Assembly: GCA_947462685.1 (NCBI GenBank)
Contig: CANHPL010000001.1
Location: forward strand, 186,001-250,000
DNA from: Burkholderiaceae bacterium
GTDB taxonomy: Bacteria; Pseudomonadota; Gammaproteobacteria; Burkholderiales; Burkholderiaceae
Direction of reading: 5' to 3'
Length of the DNA stretch: 64,000 bases
The notes beneath the pieces are model-generated. The model made no database searches, had not been told where the DNA came from, and saw only the letters and a program-made list of their open reading frames with translations. Shown here one piece after another: positions 53,413 to 62,720 of this stretch. The translations under genes and the position numbers were made by a program. Each line of letters opens with the position of its first letter. Position 1 is the stretch's first letter.

Positions 53413-54381
53413 ATGCGACGTCTAAAAATTATTTTAACTATTCTTACTTTTGTCTCTTTATTTTGGGGTACCAGCTATGCTTCAGACTACCCAAATAAGC
53501 CGGTAACTATATTAGCTCCTGTCGCTCCGGGGGGAGGGCTTGATCTTATCGCAAGAACAGTAGCTGAGCGCCTAACTAAAGCCCTAGGACAAAATTTTCT
53601 GGTTGATAACCAAAGTGGTGGTGGGGGTATCATTGCCTCGCAAAAAGCCGCTCGTGCAACTCCCGATGGATACACTTTAATGCTATCCTATGTTGGGACT
53701 CATGGTACCAATCCCGCGGTTCGGAAAATTCCTTATGATGCCGTGAAGGATTTTTCTCCCATCGCCATGGTCGGTGGTACTCCAAATGCACTTGTTGTTT
53801 ATAGTGGCTTGCCTGTTAAGAACTTAAAAGAGTTTATTCAATATGCAAAAGATAATTCGGCCAAGATGAGTTATGGCTCAGCTGGGCCTGGAACTCTTAC
53901 TCATTTAGCCATGGAGCAACTCAAGCAACAATCTGGCTTTGAAAGTACCCACGTTCCTTATAGAGGAATTTCCCCTGCATTCATCGATGTAATTGCAGGT
54001 CAAACCCTTTCGATGATGCCTGGTTTGGCTGCTGCAATGCCTCATATTAAAACGGGCAAAGTCAGGCCTATCGCTGTAACTGGCCCGAAGAGACACCCTT
54101 TAATTCCTGATGTTCCAACGTTTAAAGAGCTAGGACTTGAGGGCTTTGAGGGCGTCCAATGGTATGGTGTTTCTGGTCCAGCCAACTTACCTCCAGCTAT
54201 CATTACACTGCTCAATACTGAAATCAATAAAGCGATTCAAAATCCTGAGCTAAAAGAGCGCTTATCGGGAGAAGCTATCCAAACCATGCCAATGACTCCT
54301 GAGCAATTTGGTCAATATATCAAAGATGATATTGCTCGGTGGAGTAAAATTGCCAAATCTCGAAACATTCAAATAGACTAA
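53413..54381 (+). CDS. Bug/TctC family substrate-binding protein
   Basis: SDYPNKPVTILAPVAPGGGLDLIAR; TPDGYTLML. Confidence 0.93.
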   Translation: MRRLKIILTILTFVSLFWGTSYASDYPNKPVTILAPVAPGGGLDLIARTVAERLTKALGQNFLVDNQSGGGGIIASQKAARATPDGYTLMLSYVGTHGTNPAVRKIPYDAVKDFSPIAMVGGTPNALVVYSGLPVKNLKEFIQYAKDNSAKMSYGSAGPGTLTHLAMEQLKQQSGFESTHVPYRGISPAFIDVIAGQTLSMMPGLAAAMPHIKTGKVRPIAVTGPKRHPLIPDVPTFKELGLEGFEGVQWYGVSGPANLPPAIITLLNTEINKAIQNPELKERLSGEAIQTMPMTPEQFGQYIKDDIARWSKIAKSRNIQID

Positions 54382-54385
54382 ATAT

Positions 54386-55759
54386 ATGGCCATCAATACA
54401 CAAGTAAATGCGGATCATAACGCTCCTCCAATTACCCAAATCCTCGCTAAATTTATTAGCTCTCATCCGTCGAAAGGCTGGGATGACTCTGTAGACCACG
54501 AAGCACATCGTACGTTTATGAATTGGTTAGGTTGTGCTGTTGGTGCTGCTAAGCATGAGAGTGTTGAAGCTACATTGGCTGCTGTTCAAGAATTTGAATC
54601 CGCGCCCCAGTCGAGTATTTTAGGTAGGTCTGAAAAAGTCGATATGGCCAACGCGGCTCTCATTAATGGCATTAGCTCACACACCTTTGACTTTGATGAT
54701 ACTCATCTTAAAACAATTATTCATCCGGCTGGTCCTGTCGCTTCAGCCATATTAGCCCTTGGAGAAAAAATAGGTGCGACAGGTCGTGAGATCATCGACG
54801 CCCTCGTCATCGGTGTCGATGTTTCTTGCAGAATTGGTAATGTGATGTACCCGGATCATTATGATCGAGGTTGGCATATTACTGGCTCTACAGGAACTTT
54901 AGGTGCTGCGGCAGGATGTGCTCGGTTACTCAAGTTAAGCGAGGCTCAAACTCTAATGGCTTTGGGTATTGCTGCTTCTCAACCTATTGGTTTTCGTGAA
55001 CAATTTGGGACGATGACAAAACCTTTTCACCCAGGTGGTGCTGCTAAAGCTGGATTAACATCAGCCTTAATGGCAAAGCATGGCTTTACCGCAAGTAATA
55101 AGGCTATCGAAGCGCCTCGTGGAATGGTTCAGTCAGTTTCTACTAAATATGACTGGTCTGAAGTAACGACTGAACTCGGCGAACGTTTTGAAATTTCATT
55201 AAATACCTATAAGCCATTTGCATGCGGCATTGTGATTCATCCGAGTATTGATGCGTGTGTTCAACTTCGTAATCAGGGCGTAACCGCTGATAACTTGGAA
55301 CGCTTAGAGCTTAAAGCGCACTCACTGGTCCTAGAACTTACCGGCAAGAAAACACCAAAAGATGGTTTAGAAGGTAAATTTAGTGTTTATCACGGTTGCG
55401 CATGCGGCATAGTGTATGGGCAAGCTACGGAAGATCAATACCATGATGAAATTGTTCAAAGTCCTGAAATGGTGGCTTTACGGGCAAAAGTTCAAGCTAC
55501 AGTAGATAACTCGATTAATGAGGCTTCGGTAGATGTGACGGCATACCTCAAAGATGGTCGCAAACTACATATCTTTGTTGAACATGCGATTGGTTCTTTA
55601 CAAAACCCAATGACAGATGATCATCTCAATCAAAAATTTAGTGATTTAAGTACGCCAATTATTGGGGCAGCCAATACGAGCTCTTTAATTGCCAAGTGTT
55701 GGGATTTAAAAAATTTAAATCAGCTTCAAGATTTACTTCAGTACGCTAAGCCATTTTAA
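54386..55759 (+). CDS. MmgE/PrpD family protein
   Basis: NWLGCAVGAAKHESVEATLAAV; INGISSHTFDFDDTH; FHPGGAAKAGLTSALMAKHGFTAS. Confidence 0.92.
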   Translation: MAINTQVNADHNAPPITQILAKFISSHPSKGWDDSVDHEAHRTFMNWLGCAVGAAKHESVEATLAAVQEFESAPQSSILGRSEKVDMANAALINGISSHTFDFDDTHLKTIIHPAGPVASAILALGEKIGATGREIIDALVIGVDVSCRIGNVMYPDHYDRGWHITGSTGTLGAAAGCARLLKLSEAQTLMALGIAASQPIGFREQFGTMTKPFHPGGAAKAGLTSALMAKHGFTASNKAIEAPRGMVQSVSTKYDWSEVTTELGERFEISLNTYKPFACGIVIHPSIDACVQLRNQGVTADNLERLELKAHSLVLELTGKKTPKDGLEGKFSVYHGCACGIVYGQATEDQYHDEIVQSPEMVALRAKVQATVDNSINEASVDVTAYLKDGRKLHIFVEHAIGSLQNPMTDDHLNQKFSDLSTPIIGAANTSSLIAKCWDLKNLNQLQDLLQYAKPF

Positions 55760-55787
55760 ATCATAGGGCTTGCGCCCTATGATTTAA
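55756..55787. terminator. Bidirectional hairpin containing both convergent stop codons
   Basis: TTAAATCATAGGGC-TTGC-GCCCTATGATTTAA, 14-bp perfect stem. Confidence 0.8.
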
Positions 55788-56338
55788 TGCGCTCGAGTTG
55801 CTTTGGAGAGTAACATCTTTTGCAATGGACCGTCTTTCAACACATACTGTCGCCAAATGGCCATGATGGCATGTGAGCCAATAAATAGATATATTGCGTT
55901 ACCCCAATATACATGGATATATTTGTAAGTCTTTGCAAGCTCGATGTTGGCTTGAGTCAATACTGGATATAAATTGCCGAAATATGGTACGGGGTTTCCT
56001 GCTGATTGCATGAGCAATATCCCGGTCACTGGCATACCCAACATAAATATATACAAACAAAAATGAATACTTTTTTTAAATGCTCTAGATAACGTTTTTT
56101 CTTGTTCAATGGGATTAATAACAAATAACCGAGTAATGATTCTTACTAAAACTACTAGCAATATCATTTGGCCAATAAGCATATGATACGTTTTAAGATC
56201 TACTAGCCATGGGTGATCTCTTGGTACATAATTTTTAATTTCAATTAATAGTAATGCCCCAAGGATTAATGCAAAACTTAACCAATGAAAAAAAATAATC
56301 AGTGGGTGATGGGTTGATTTATTCATAAAGCTCCTCAA
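55784..56338 (-). CDS. Cytochrome b561 family protein
   Basis: HPLIIFFHWLSFALILGALLLIE; conserved His in TM helices (YHMLIGQ, YIHVYWGNAIYLFIGSHAIMAIWR). Confidence 0.88.
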   Translation of the reverse strand: MRSFMNKSTHHPLIIFFHWLSFALILGALLLIEIKNYVPRDHPWLVDLKTYHMLIGQMILLVVLVRIITRLFVINPIEQEKTLSRAFKKSIHFCLYIFMLGMPVTGILLMQSAGNPVPYFGNLYPVLTQANIELAKTYKYIHVYWGNAIYLFIGSHAIMAIWRQYVLKDGPLQKMLLSKATRAH

Positions 56339-56464
56339 AGTAGGGGTGATAAAAATGGCGTATCTACTTTGATGTCTTTATGTAACTATCGGTGATAGTA
56401 TGGATGCATCTCTACAAATATGTTACTGCAAATTGAGTGTGATCCACTTTTGATAACTTAAAAA

Positions 56465-56494
56465 AAATAAGGTTGATAACAATCAACCTTATTT
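56465..56494. terminator. Rho-independent terminator downstream of the Bug gene
   Basis: AAATAAGGTTGAT-AACA-ATCAACCTTATTT, 13-bp stem. Confidence 0.85.
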
Positions 56495-56512
56495 AGTGGA
56501 GAATAAAAGGCT

Positions 56513-57493
56513 TTACTTCAAATTAGCAGCCTTACTTATACGGTAAGCAACCACCATTTCACTGCGAATGTAGTTATCAAATGCATCTGGTTTCATGACA
56601 AGGGGTTCAGCGCCTAGTTTTGCAAAACGATCTTTAACTTCTTTAGTTTGCAAAGCCTTTGCTACTTCGTCATTCATTCTTTTAACTATATCAGCAGGAA
56701 CTCCAGAAGGCGCTAAGAGTCCAACCCATAATACATAGTCAGAATCCGGGATGCCGGCCTCAAGGGTTGTAGGAACATTTGGTAATAAGGCCGTTCGTTT
56801 AGCAGTGCTAACCGCTAGGGCTTTTAATTTTCCACTTTCTACTAATGAAATCACCGATCCTAGTGGAGAAAAGAACCAATCTGCTCTTCCACCAATCACA
56901 TCAGAATTTGCCTCAGGTGTACCTTTGTAAGGTATATGAAGCGCCTTGATATTTGCTGCCAAATTAAATTTTTCTGCGTTCAAGTGAGTAGCACTTCCCA
57001 CTCCTGCTGATGCAAAATTTAATTCGCCTGGCTTTGCTTTTGCTTCAGCAACTAGATCTTGTGCAGTTTTCCAGGCTTTTGAAGGTGCTACAACTAAAAC
57101 ATTTGGGGTAGCCCCAAGTGTGGCAACTCCCTTAAGGTCTTTTAAGGTGTCATATGGCAGGTTATTGTAAATAAATGGATTTAAAGCATGGCCCGAGGAG
57201 TGGACTAAGAAGGTATATCCGTCTGCATCTGCTTTGGCTACTTGGCCTGCCGCTATTGTGCCTCCAGCGCCAGGTTTATTTTCAATAATAATTTGTTGTC
57301 CCAAACTAGAGCTCATAACATCAGCAACTGCCCGACCAATAATATCTGTTGCACTACCTGCAGTAAATGCAACCACAAAACGAATTGGCTTATTTGGGTA
57401 ATTTTGCGACTGAGCTTGTGTTGTAGTCATAGTAACAACGCAAATGAGCACAGCTTTTAAAAACGAGAATTTTAATTTAATTTGTTTTAACAT
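56513..57493 (-). CDS. Bug/TctC family substrate-binding protein
   Basis: QNYPNKPIRFVVAFTAGSATDIIGRAVADVMSSSLGQQIIIENKPGAGGTIAAGQVAKADADGYTFLVHS. Confidence 0.93.
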   Translation of the reverse strand: MLKQIKLKFSFLKAVLICVVTMTTTQAQSQNYPNKPIRFVVAFTAGSATDIIGRAVADVMSSSLGQQIIIENKPGAGGTIAAGQVAKADADGYTFLVHSSGHALNPFIYNNLPYDTLKDLKGVATLGATPNVLVVAPSKAWKTAQDLVAEAKAKPGELNFASAGVGSATHLNAEKFNLAANIKALHIPYKGTPEANSDVIGGRADWFFSPLGSVISLVESGKLKALAVSTAKRTALLPNVPTTLEAGIPDSDYVLWVGLLAPSGVPADIVKRMNDEVAKALQTKEVKDRFAKLGAEPLVMKPDAFDNYIRSEMVVAYRISKAANLK

Positions 57494-57503
57494 TTTACGG
57501 CTC

Positions 57504-58844
57504 CTATAAAAGCCCTAAGGCTTGAGTTATTTTTTTTGCGGAACTATTTAGATGCTCAATTTGAGGTGCTAATTGAACATTTACCAATTGACCATTTTTC
57601 TTTTTCCACTCACCGGCAATCATCACATTTTCAATATTAGCCAAACTCGTTTGCATAATGACGGCGCTAACAGGATCATTGACCGGTTGCATATTTAAGT
57701 CACTAGCTCTAATCATTACTAAGTCTGCTTGTTTACCAGCGCGTAACGTTCCAATTCGATCGAGTTGACCAATCACCCTTGCCCCTTCGATGGTTATCCA
57801 ACGTAGTGCCTCTCTCGTTGTGATGGTACTTGTTGATGGAATCGTACCATGCTTTTCACGATAAGAAAAATTATCTAGACTTCGTTGAATGCCTAAAGCA
57901 ATGCGGGCCTGTATAAACATTTCGCCACCACAAACGCTTTCTAAATCAACCCCTAAGGATGGTGCTTTACCAAAATCTCTTAATCTACCCGTTAAGGGAT
58001 GACCGTGCCCCTGTGACATCTCACTCTCAGCTGTCGCAGAAAAAGTCATGCCTAAATCACAAAATCTTTTCAGCTGTTCATCACTCAAAGCATGTCCATG
58101 CACGATATTAATGGCCGGACCCAAAAGGCCTTTTGACTCTAAAACCTCCCATCCTTCCGGAGTTCTTGGAGGACCACCGCCTTGATGCATTGATGCAATC
58201 ATATTTAATTCTTTCGCCATCATAAAATCATGAAGCGCAACATCCAGTGTTGAATAGTGTGGCCCTAAAATGGCCGTACCGATAGTGATGAGATCATGAC
58301 TGCCATATTGGAGAGCTAGGCGTTCTAATTCTTTTCGAGGGTGAGGGCGCTCCCAAAAAGGAACTTCCCCTTCTTTAGGCTCTGGCTTTGGAGTTCCATG
58401 AAAAAACGCCGCTCTAATACCAGATTCTTGAAGTCCTTTAATTGCAGCATCATTATGCTCAGGCGTCTTATTGTTATGACACCAATCAACTAACGTGGTT
58501 GTCCCACAATTAATTTGATTAAGGGCCCCCATTTTATTGGCAATATACAAATCTTCAGGTTCAAATACCGTTGCAAGTCCTGAGTGCATTTTTTGAAAGT
58601 ACTCTAGCAATGTCCAATTGGAAGCAACGCCGCGTAAAGCAGTTTGCCAAGTATGCATATGTGCGTTGATTAAACCTGGAATAACGATATATCCCGCTCC
58701 CTCAATCGTCTGATCTGCTTGAACATTAATATGCTTTGCAATTTCTTTTATTTCTGATCCGTCAATCAAAATATCAGCTCCCAAAAGATCTCCCTGCTGA
58801 TCCATTGTGACTATCGTTGCACCGCGTATTAATGTTTTTTTCAT
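57504..58844 (-). CDS. Amidohydrolase, TRZ/ATZ (AtzB-like) family
   Basis: IPGLINAHMHTWQTALRG; VHGHALSDEQL; GQLDRIGTLRAGKQADLVMI. Confidence 0.9.
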   Translation of the reverse strand: MKKTLIRGATIVTMDQQGDLLGADILIDGSEIKEIAKHINVQADQTIEGAGYIVIPGLINAHMHTWQTALRGVASNWTLLEYFQKMHSGLATVFEPEDLYIANKMGALNQINCGTTTLVDWCHNNKTPEHNDAAIKGLQESGIRAAFFHGTPKPEPKEGEVPFWERPHPRKELERLALQYGSHDLITIGTAILGPHYSTLDVALHDFMMAKELNMIASMHQGGGPPRTPEGWEVLESKGLLGPAINIVHGHALSDEQLKRFCDLGMTFSATAESEMSQGHGHPLTGRLRDFGKAPSLGVDLESVCGGEMFIQARIALGIQRSLDNFSYREKHGTIPSTSTITTREALRWITIEGARVIGQLDRIGTLRAGKQADLVMIRASDLNMQPVNDPVSAVIMQTSLANIENVMIAGEWKKKNGQLVNVQLAPQIEHLNSSAKKITQALGLL

Positions 58845-58846
58845 TT

Positions 58847-59773
58847 TTATTGTGCCTCTAAACCATCACTAATCGTTTTGTTTTCTGACTTTAAATCCAA
58901 GCCAGCATCTTTTGCCGTTTCGATTAAAAGAGCCGAGAAATCAATATCTCCATAACCACGGCCTATCATTCTTGCAACTGACTCACGCGTTGCGGCTGCA
59001 GACGGCATAGATACTCCATGCGCTTTAGCAGCAGCCATACCGAGATCCATGTCTTTTAAAAGTAACTCTGGAGTAAAGGTTACTTGCTCAAAATTAAGGT
59101 TGGTTAATACTGGAGTTTTGTAGCGTGTATACATCGATCCTAATACGGAATCATTAATGCTTTCTAGGAATAAATGTCTGGGAATACCAGCTTTCTCAGC
59201 GAGCACTGTGATTTCACAAAGGTTTTGAATAACGACGCCAAACATCGTATTGTGTGCAATTTTCCAAACCCTTGCTAATTCACCCTCACCAATCCACATA
59301 CATTTTCTTGACATCGCCTGAAAATATGGCTCAACCTTGTCATATAAATCTTTAGGTCCTGATGAGACCATTAATAATTTTCCTGCTTTAGCAACTTTCG
59401 CATTTCCCGAGACAGGTGCACATAAATATGCGACTCCTAATGCCTCTAATTGTTGGCGCACTTCTGCTGAACCTTCTTGTGAAATAGACGAACTATCAAC
59501 GACAACCTTTGGTTTGGTTGCGGTTGTTACAAGGCCGCCCTCTCCTAATAAAACTTGTTTCAAGTCTTTTGTTGTAGAAACCATTGTGATGACAGTTTCA
59601 CAAGCTGATAAATCAAGGATTTTATCAACCACTGTTGCCCCGTATTCTGCTAATGGATCGGCTTTACTTCGGGTTCGATTCCATACATCTACTCCATAAC
59701 CTGCCTTAGTTAATCTTTTAACCATGGACTCGCCCATTCTTCCTAATCCAATCCACCCAATTTTCTGTGCCAT
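58847..59773 (-). CDS. NAD(P)-dependent oxidoreductase, 3-hydroxyisobutyrate dehydrogenase family
   Basis: IGWIGLGRMGESMVKRLTKAGYGVDVWNRTRSKADPL; CAPVSGNAKVAKAGKLLMVSSG. Confidence 0.92.
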   Translation of the reverse strand: MAQKIGWIGLGRMGESMVKRLTKAGYGVDVWNRTRSKADPLAEYGATVVDKILDLSACETVITMVSTTKDLKQVLLGEGGLVTTATKPKVVVDSSSISQEGSAEVRQQLEALGVAYLCAPVSGNAKVAKAGKLLMVSSGPKDLYDKVEPYFQAMSRKCMWIGEGELARVWKIAHNTMFGVVIQNLCEITVLAEKAGIPRHLFLESINDSVLGSMYTRYKTPVLTNLNFEQVTFTPELLLKDMDLGMAAAKAHGVSMPSAAATRESVARMIGRGYGDIDFSALLIETAKDAGLDLKSENKTISDGLEAQ

Positions 59774-59804
59774 ACTAAATTCTCCAAAGTTGATTCAAAT
59801 AAAA

Positions 59805-60680
59805 TTAAATGCTTAGTTGTGCTTTTCTTTCTAAAACTCTAATAATAGCGGCATAGTCCAATTGTCCATCACCGTCTTGTATTGCTTGTTTCATCCAATC
59901 TAGGGTCATTTCAGTTTGTGCTATGGGTGACCCAAACTCCTGTGCAGCTTGATTGATTAAGGATAAATCTTTAATCATTTGTTCCACTGTAAATGTCGGT
60001 GAAAAATCTCTTTCCCCTAAAGGCTTACCAAGTTGAGCCATTTTGGCTTTCATAATCGGGGAACCAACTGCGCTACTCGTAATGACCTCCCACATATCCT
60101 GCCAATCTAAATTACCTAGTCTACCAAGTGTCAATCCTTCAGCCAACATCGCACTTGTTTGCGCAATCATCAAATTAACAACTAATTTCATTAACCTGGC
60201 TTGTTCATGAAGTCCTAAATAGATAACCTTCGGTCCCCAACATGACAGCAATCCATGCGCTTGATCATAAATCTCTTTTTTACCTGAAGTTAGTACGGTT
60301 AATTGTGCAGCGGTGGCCATATGATTATTCCCTGATACTGCCACTCTTAAATATTCAATATGATTTTCTTTTAGCCACAACGCTGCCTGACTTGATGCTG
60401 AAATGGAAATCGTGCTTGTATCTATGTATATCGTATTTTTGGAGGATTTTTTACTTATTTGTTTTGCAATATCTAAAAATGCTGCATCATTAGGCATCGA
60501 TGTAATGATCCACTCTGCCCAGGTGAAATCTTTGTCATTTCCAGCAGTCAATCCATGTTGTTCTGCAAGACTAATTTGTTGGGGATTAATATCAATAACT
60601 TTTAATTCGTGGCCAGCATTCTTTAAATGGGTTGCCATCGGTAACCCCATTTTTCCAATACCGATGAAGAGTATATTCAT
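59805..60680 (-). CDS. NAD(P)-dependent oxidoreductase, 3-hydroxyisobutyrate dehydrogenase family
   Basis: NILFIGIGKMGLPMATHLKNAGHELKVIDINP; VAVSGNNHMATAAQLTVLTSG. Confidence 0.9.
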   Translation of the reverse strand: MNILFIGIGKMGLPMATHLKNAGHELKVIDINPQQISLAEQHGLTAGNDKDFTWAEWIITSMPNDAAFLDIAKQISKKSSKNTIYIDTSTISISASSQAALWLKENHIEYLRVAVSGNNHMATAAQLTVLTSGKKEIYDQAHGLLSCWGPKVIYLGLHEQARLMKLVVNLMIAQTSAMLAEGLTLGRLGNLDWQDMWEVITSSAVGSPIMKAKMAQLGKPLGERDFSPTFTVEQMIKDLSLINQAAQEFGSPIAQTEMTLDWMKQAIQDGDGQLDYAAIIRVLERKAQLSI

Positions 60681-60700
60681 TTTAAGGTCTCTCTTGATTC

Positions 60701-60744
60701 GTGATTTTTATCACCTATAGTTTCTATTTTTTATAGTTTCTATA
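60701..60744. promoter_or_regulatory. Operator-like cluster: GTGA-N6-TCAC and two TATAGTTTCTAT copies
   Basis: gtgatttttatcac at 60701-60714; TATAGTTTCTAT at 60716-60727 and 60732-60743, 16-bp phase. Confidence 0.5.
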
Positions 60745-60757
60745 TTTTAAGTGTTTT

Positions 60758-62167
60758 TTATTTAGTTTTAATTTTTTTACGAATGTCATCGCCTGCATCA
60801 TGGCTCATTGTTCTTTGTCTGTATAAACCCCAAATGGGTAAAACTAGAACCAATATAAATGACAACCTAAAATCTGCAATACTCGGCTCGTTCGGATTAC
60901 CTTGATTAATCAACGTTGCCAAACTTATTGCCAAAGACCCTACTGCAATTCCTAAAGCCATACTCAATTGGGTTCCGGTACTTGCCAAGGAGGATGCTGA
61001 ACCCATCTTGTTTTGTGGCACATCGGCTAGTCCTAATGTGTTAATGGATGTAAATTGCATCGATCTTACTAAGCCGTTGATAAATAAAATAATCAAGACC
61101 AATGTTATCGGCATTGATGCGGTGATAAATGCGCAGGACATTAATGACAAAATAATTGCAATGCCATTAATCGTCATCACTTTTTTAAACCCATATTTAT
61201 TTAGTATGGGTGTTGTAATCGCCTTCATGGCTAAATTACCTATAAAAATACTCATTACAATCAAGCCAGCCTGAAATGGGTCTATCCCTAATCCAAGTTG
61301 TAAATATAAAGGTAATAAAAAAGGAGTTGTATGCAAGGCGATTCTGAATAAATTTCCTGCGATTAATGTCGACTCGAATGTCGGAATTTTTAATAACGAT
61401 AGATCTATCATGGGGTGTTCAACCTTCCTGAAATGCTGAATTGCCAGAAAGCCCATCACCATTCCTAGCACTAAAAATGCCAAGATAAATTGTATATCTT
61501 CTCTAATATGTCGACAAAGTTCAATTGCATAAATTAAACTAGATAAAGCTAAGCCGCTGAGGAAAAAGCCCTTGATATCCAATGGTAACTTTTTAACCTC
61601 ATCATTACCTTTAATTAATATCAAACTTAAGATGATTCCTACTATTCCGATGGGAACATTGATAAAAAAAATCCAATGCCAACTAGCATACGTCGTAAAT
61701 AGTCCACCTATTGCGGGACCTACAACAGGCCCAATTAATGCTGGCCAAGTAATTAATCCGATTGCAGGAATGATGTCTTCTTTCGGGGTATTTTTTAAGA
61801 CGATTATCCTACCCACTGGCACCATTAATGCGCCGCCCACCCCTTGTAAAACTCTTGAAAAAATAAAAAAATTGAGGCTTTCACTAATTCCGCACAGTAT
61901 AGATGCCCCCGTAAATATGGCAATTGCAAGCGTAAATATTCTACGAGCCCCAAACCGATCAGCTAACCATCCACTAATTGGAATCATGACTGCTAGGGTT
62001 AATAAATATGCTGTAATACCTACACCTACATCTACCGCAAATACTTTAAAATCAAGTGCCATCATTGGTAAGGCCGTTGCAATGACTGTGCTGTCCAATG
62101 TTTCCATAAAAAATGTTGTTGCCACTAGGTAAAGTAAATAATTATTTTTCTTTGCTTGCATATACAT
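60758..62167 (-). CDS. DHA2-type MFS drug/efflux transporter (EmrB-like)
   Basis: FFMETLDSTVIATALPMMALDFKV; GWLADRFGARRIF; SRVLQGVGGALMVPVGRII. Confidence 0.92.
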   Translation of the reverse strand: MYMQAKKNNYLLYLVATTFFMETLDSTVIATALPMMALDFKVFAVDVGVGITAYLLTLAVMIPISGWLADRFGARRIFTLAIAIFTGASILCGISESLNFFIFSRVLQGVGGALMVPVGRIIVLKNTPKEDIIPAIGLITWPALIGPVVGPAIGGLFTTYASWHWIFFINVPIGIVGIILSLILIKGNDEVKKLPLDIKGFFLSGLALSSLIYAIELCRHIREDIQFILAFLVLGMVMGFLAIQHFRKVEHPMIDLSLLKIPTFESTLIAGNLFRIALHTTPFLLPLYLQLGLGIDPFQAGLIVMSIFIGNLAMKAITTPILNKYGFKKVMTINGIAIILSLMSCAFITASMPITLVLIILFINGLVRSMQFTSINTLGLADVPQNKMGSASSLASTGTQLSMALGIAVGSLAISLATLINQGNPNEPSIADFRLSFILVLVLPIWGLYRQRTMSHDAGDDIRKKIKTK

Positions 62168-62545
62168 TTATTCTTTGGTCAGTTGCTCTTTTAGGACTTT
62201 TATAGATAGTTGTGGTTTTATTTTTATTCTTGGCTTGGTAATGATAGCGTTATTTAGAGTTACTTTATTTTCATTTAGTCGAATCAGTTCTGAGCTAACA
62301 TTTCCCAGCGTAATTTCATTGCAGTGATAAAACAAGCGCGTACCCTTTCTTACAACCCATACTAGATTTGCAATTTGTAACTGTTTTAAATGGAAACTTA
62401 GGGTTGCATGAGGTATTTCTACTTTCAACATTATTTCTTGCGGTCTTAAACCAGCATCACCACTATGAACAATGAGATTAAATATTTGTAACCGTATGGG
62501 ATGGCTTAAACCTAAAAATGCTAGGGAGGCTTTTTCTATTTCCAT
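62168..62545 (-). CDS. ArsR-family winged-helix transcriptional regulator
   Basis: AFLGLSHPIRLQIFNLIVHSGDAGLRPQEIMLKVEIPHATLSFHLKQLQIANLVWVVRKGTRLFYHCN. Confidence 0.9.
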   Translation of the reverse strand: MEIEKASLAFLGLSHPIRLQIFNLIVHSGDAGLRPQEIMLKVEIPHATLSFHLKQLQIANLVWVVRKGTRLFYHCNEITLGNVSSELIRLNENKVTLNNAIITKPRIKIKPQLSIKVLKEQLTKE

Positions 62546-62551
62546 ATTTCC

Positions 62552-62574
62552 AATTATATCGAATTATTATAGTT
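62552..62574. promoter_or_regulatory. Candidate ArsR operator
   Basis: AATTATA-N9-TATAGTT imperfect palindrome just upstream of the ArsR-family gene. Confidence 0.4.
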
Positions 62575-62720
62575 CATTGTTTTTAATAATATTTCGCATA
62601 ATGGGTGGTTTTTTAATTAATAAAATGTTATTCTTTAAGATGATCACAATCCTGTGCCCACCATTGGGTTCTTATTTGAGCATTGCTCCCGTAAAAAATC
62701 ATTTATTTGGGGAGTAATCC

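Noticed and set aside
61572-62132. Plus-strand 186 aa ORF
   Set aside because: Mirror frame of the membrane-protein MFS gene on the minus strand; composition typical of antisense to TM segments.
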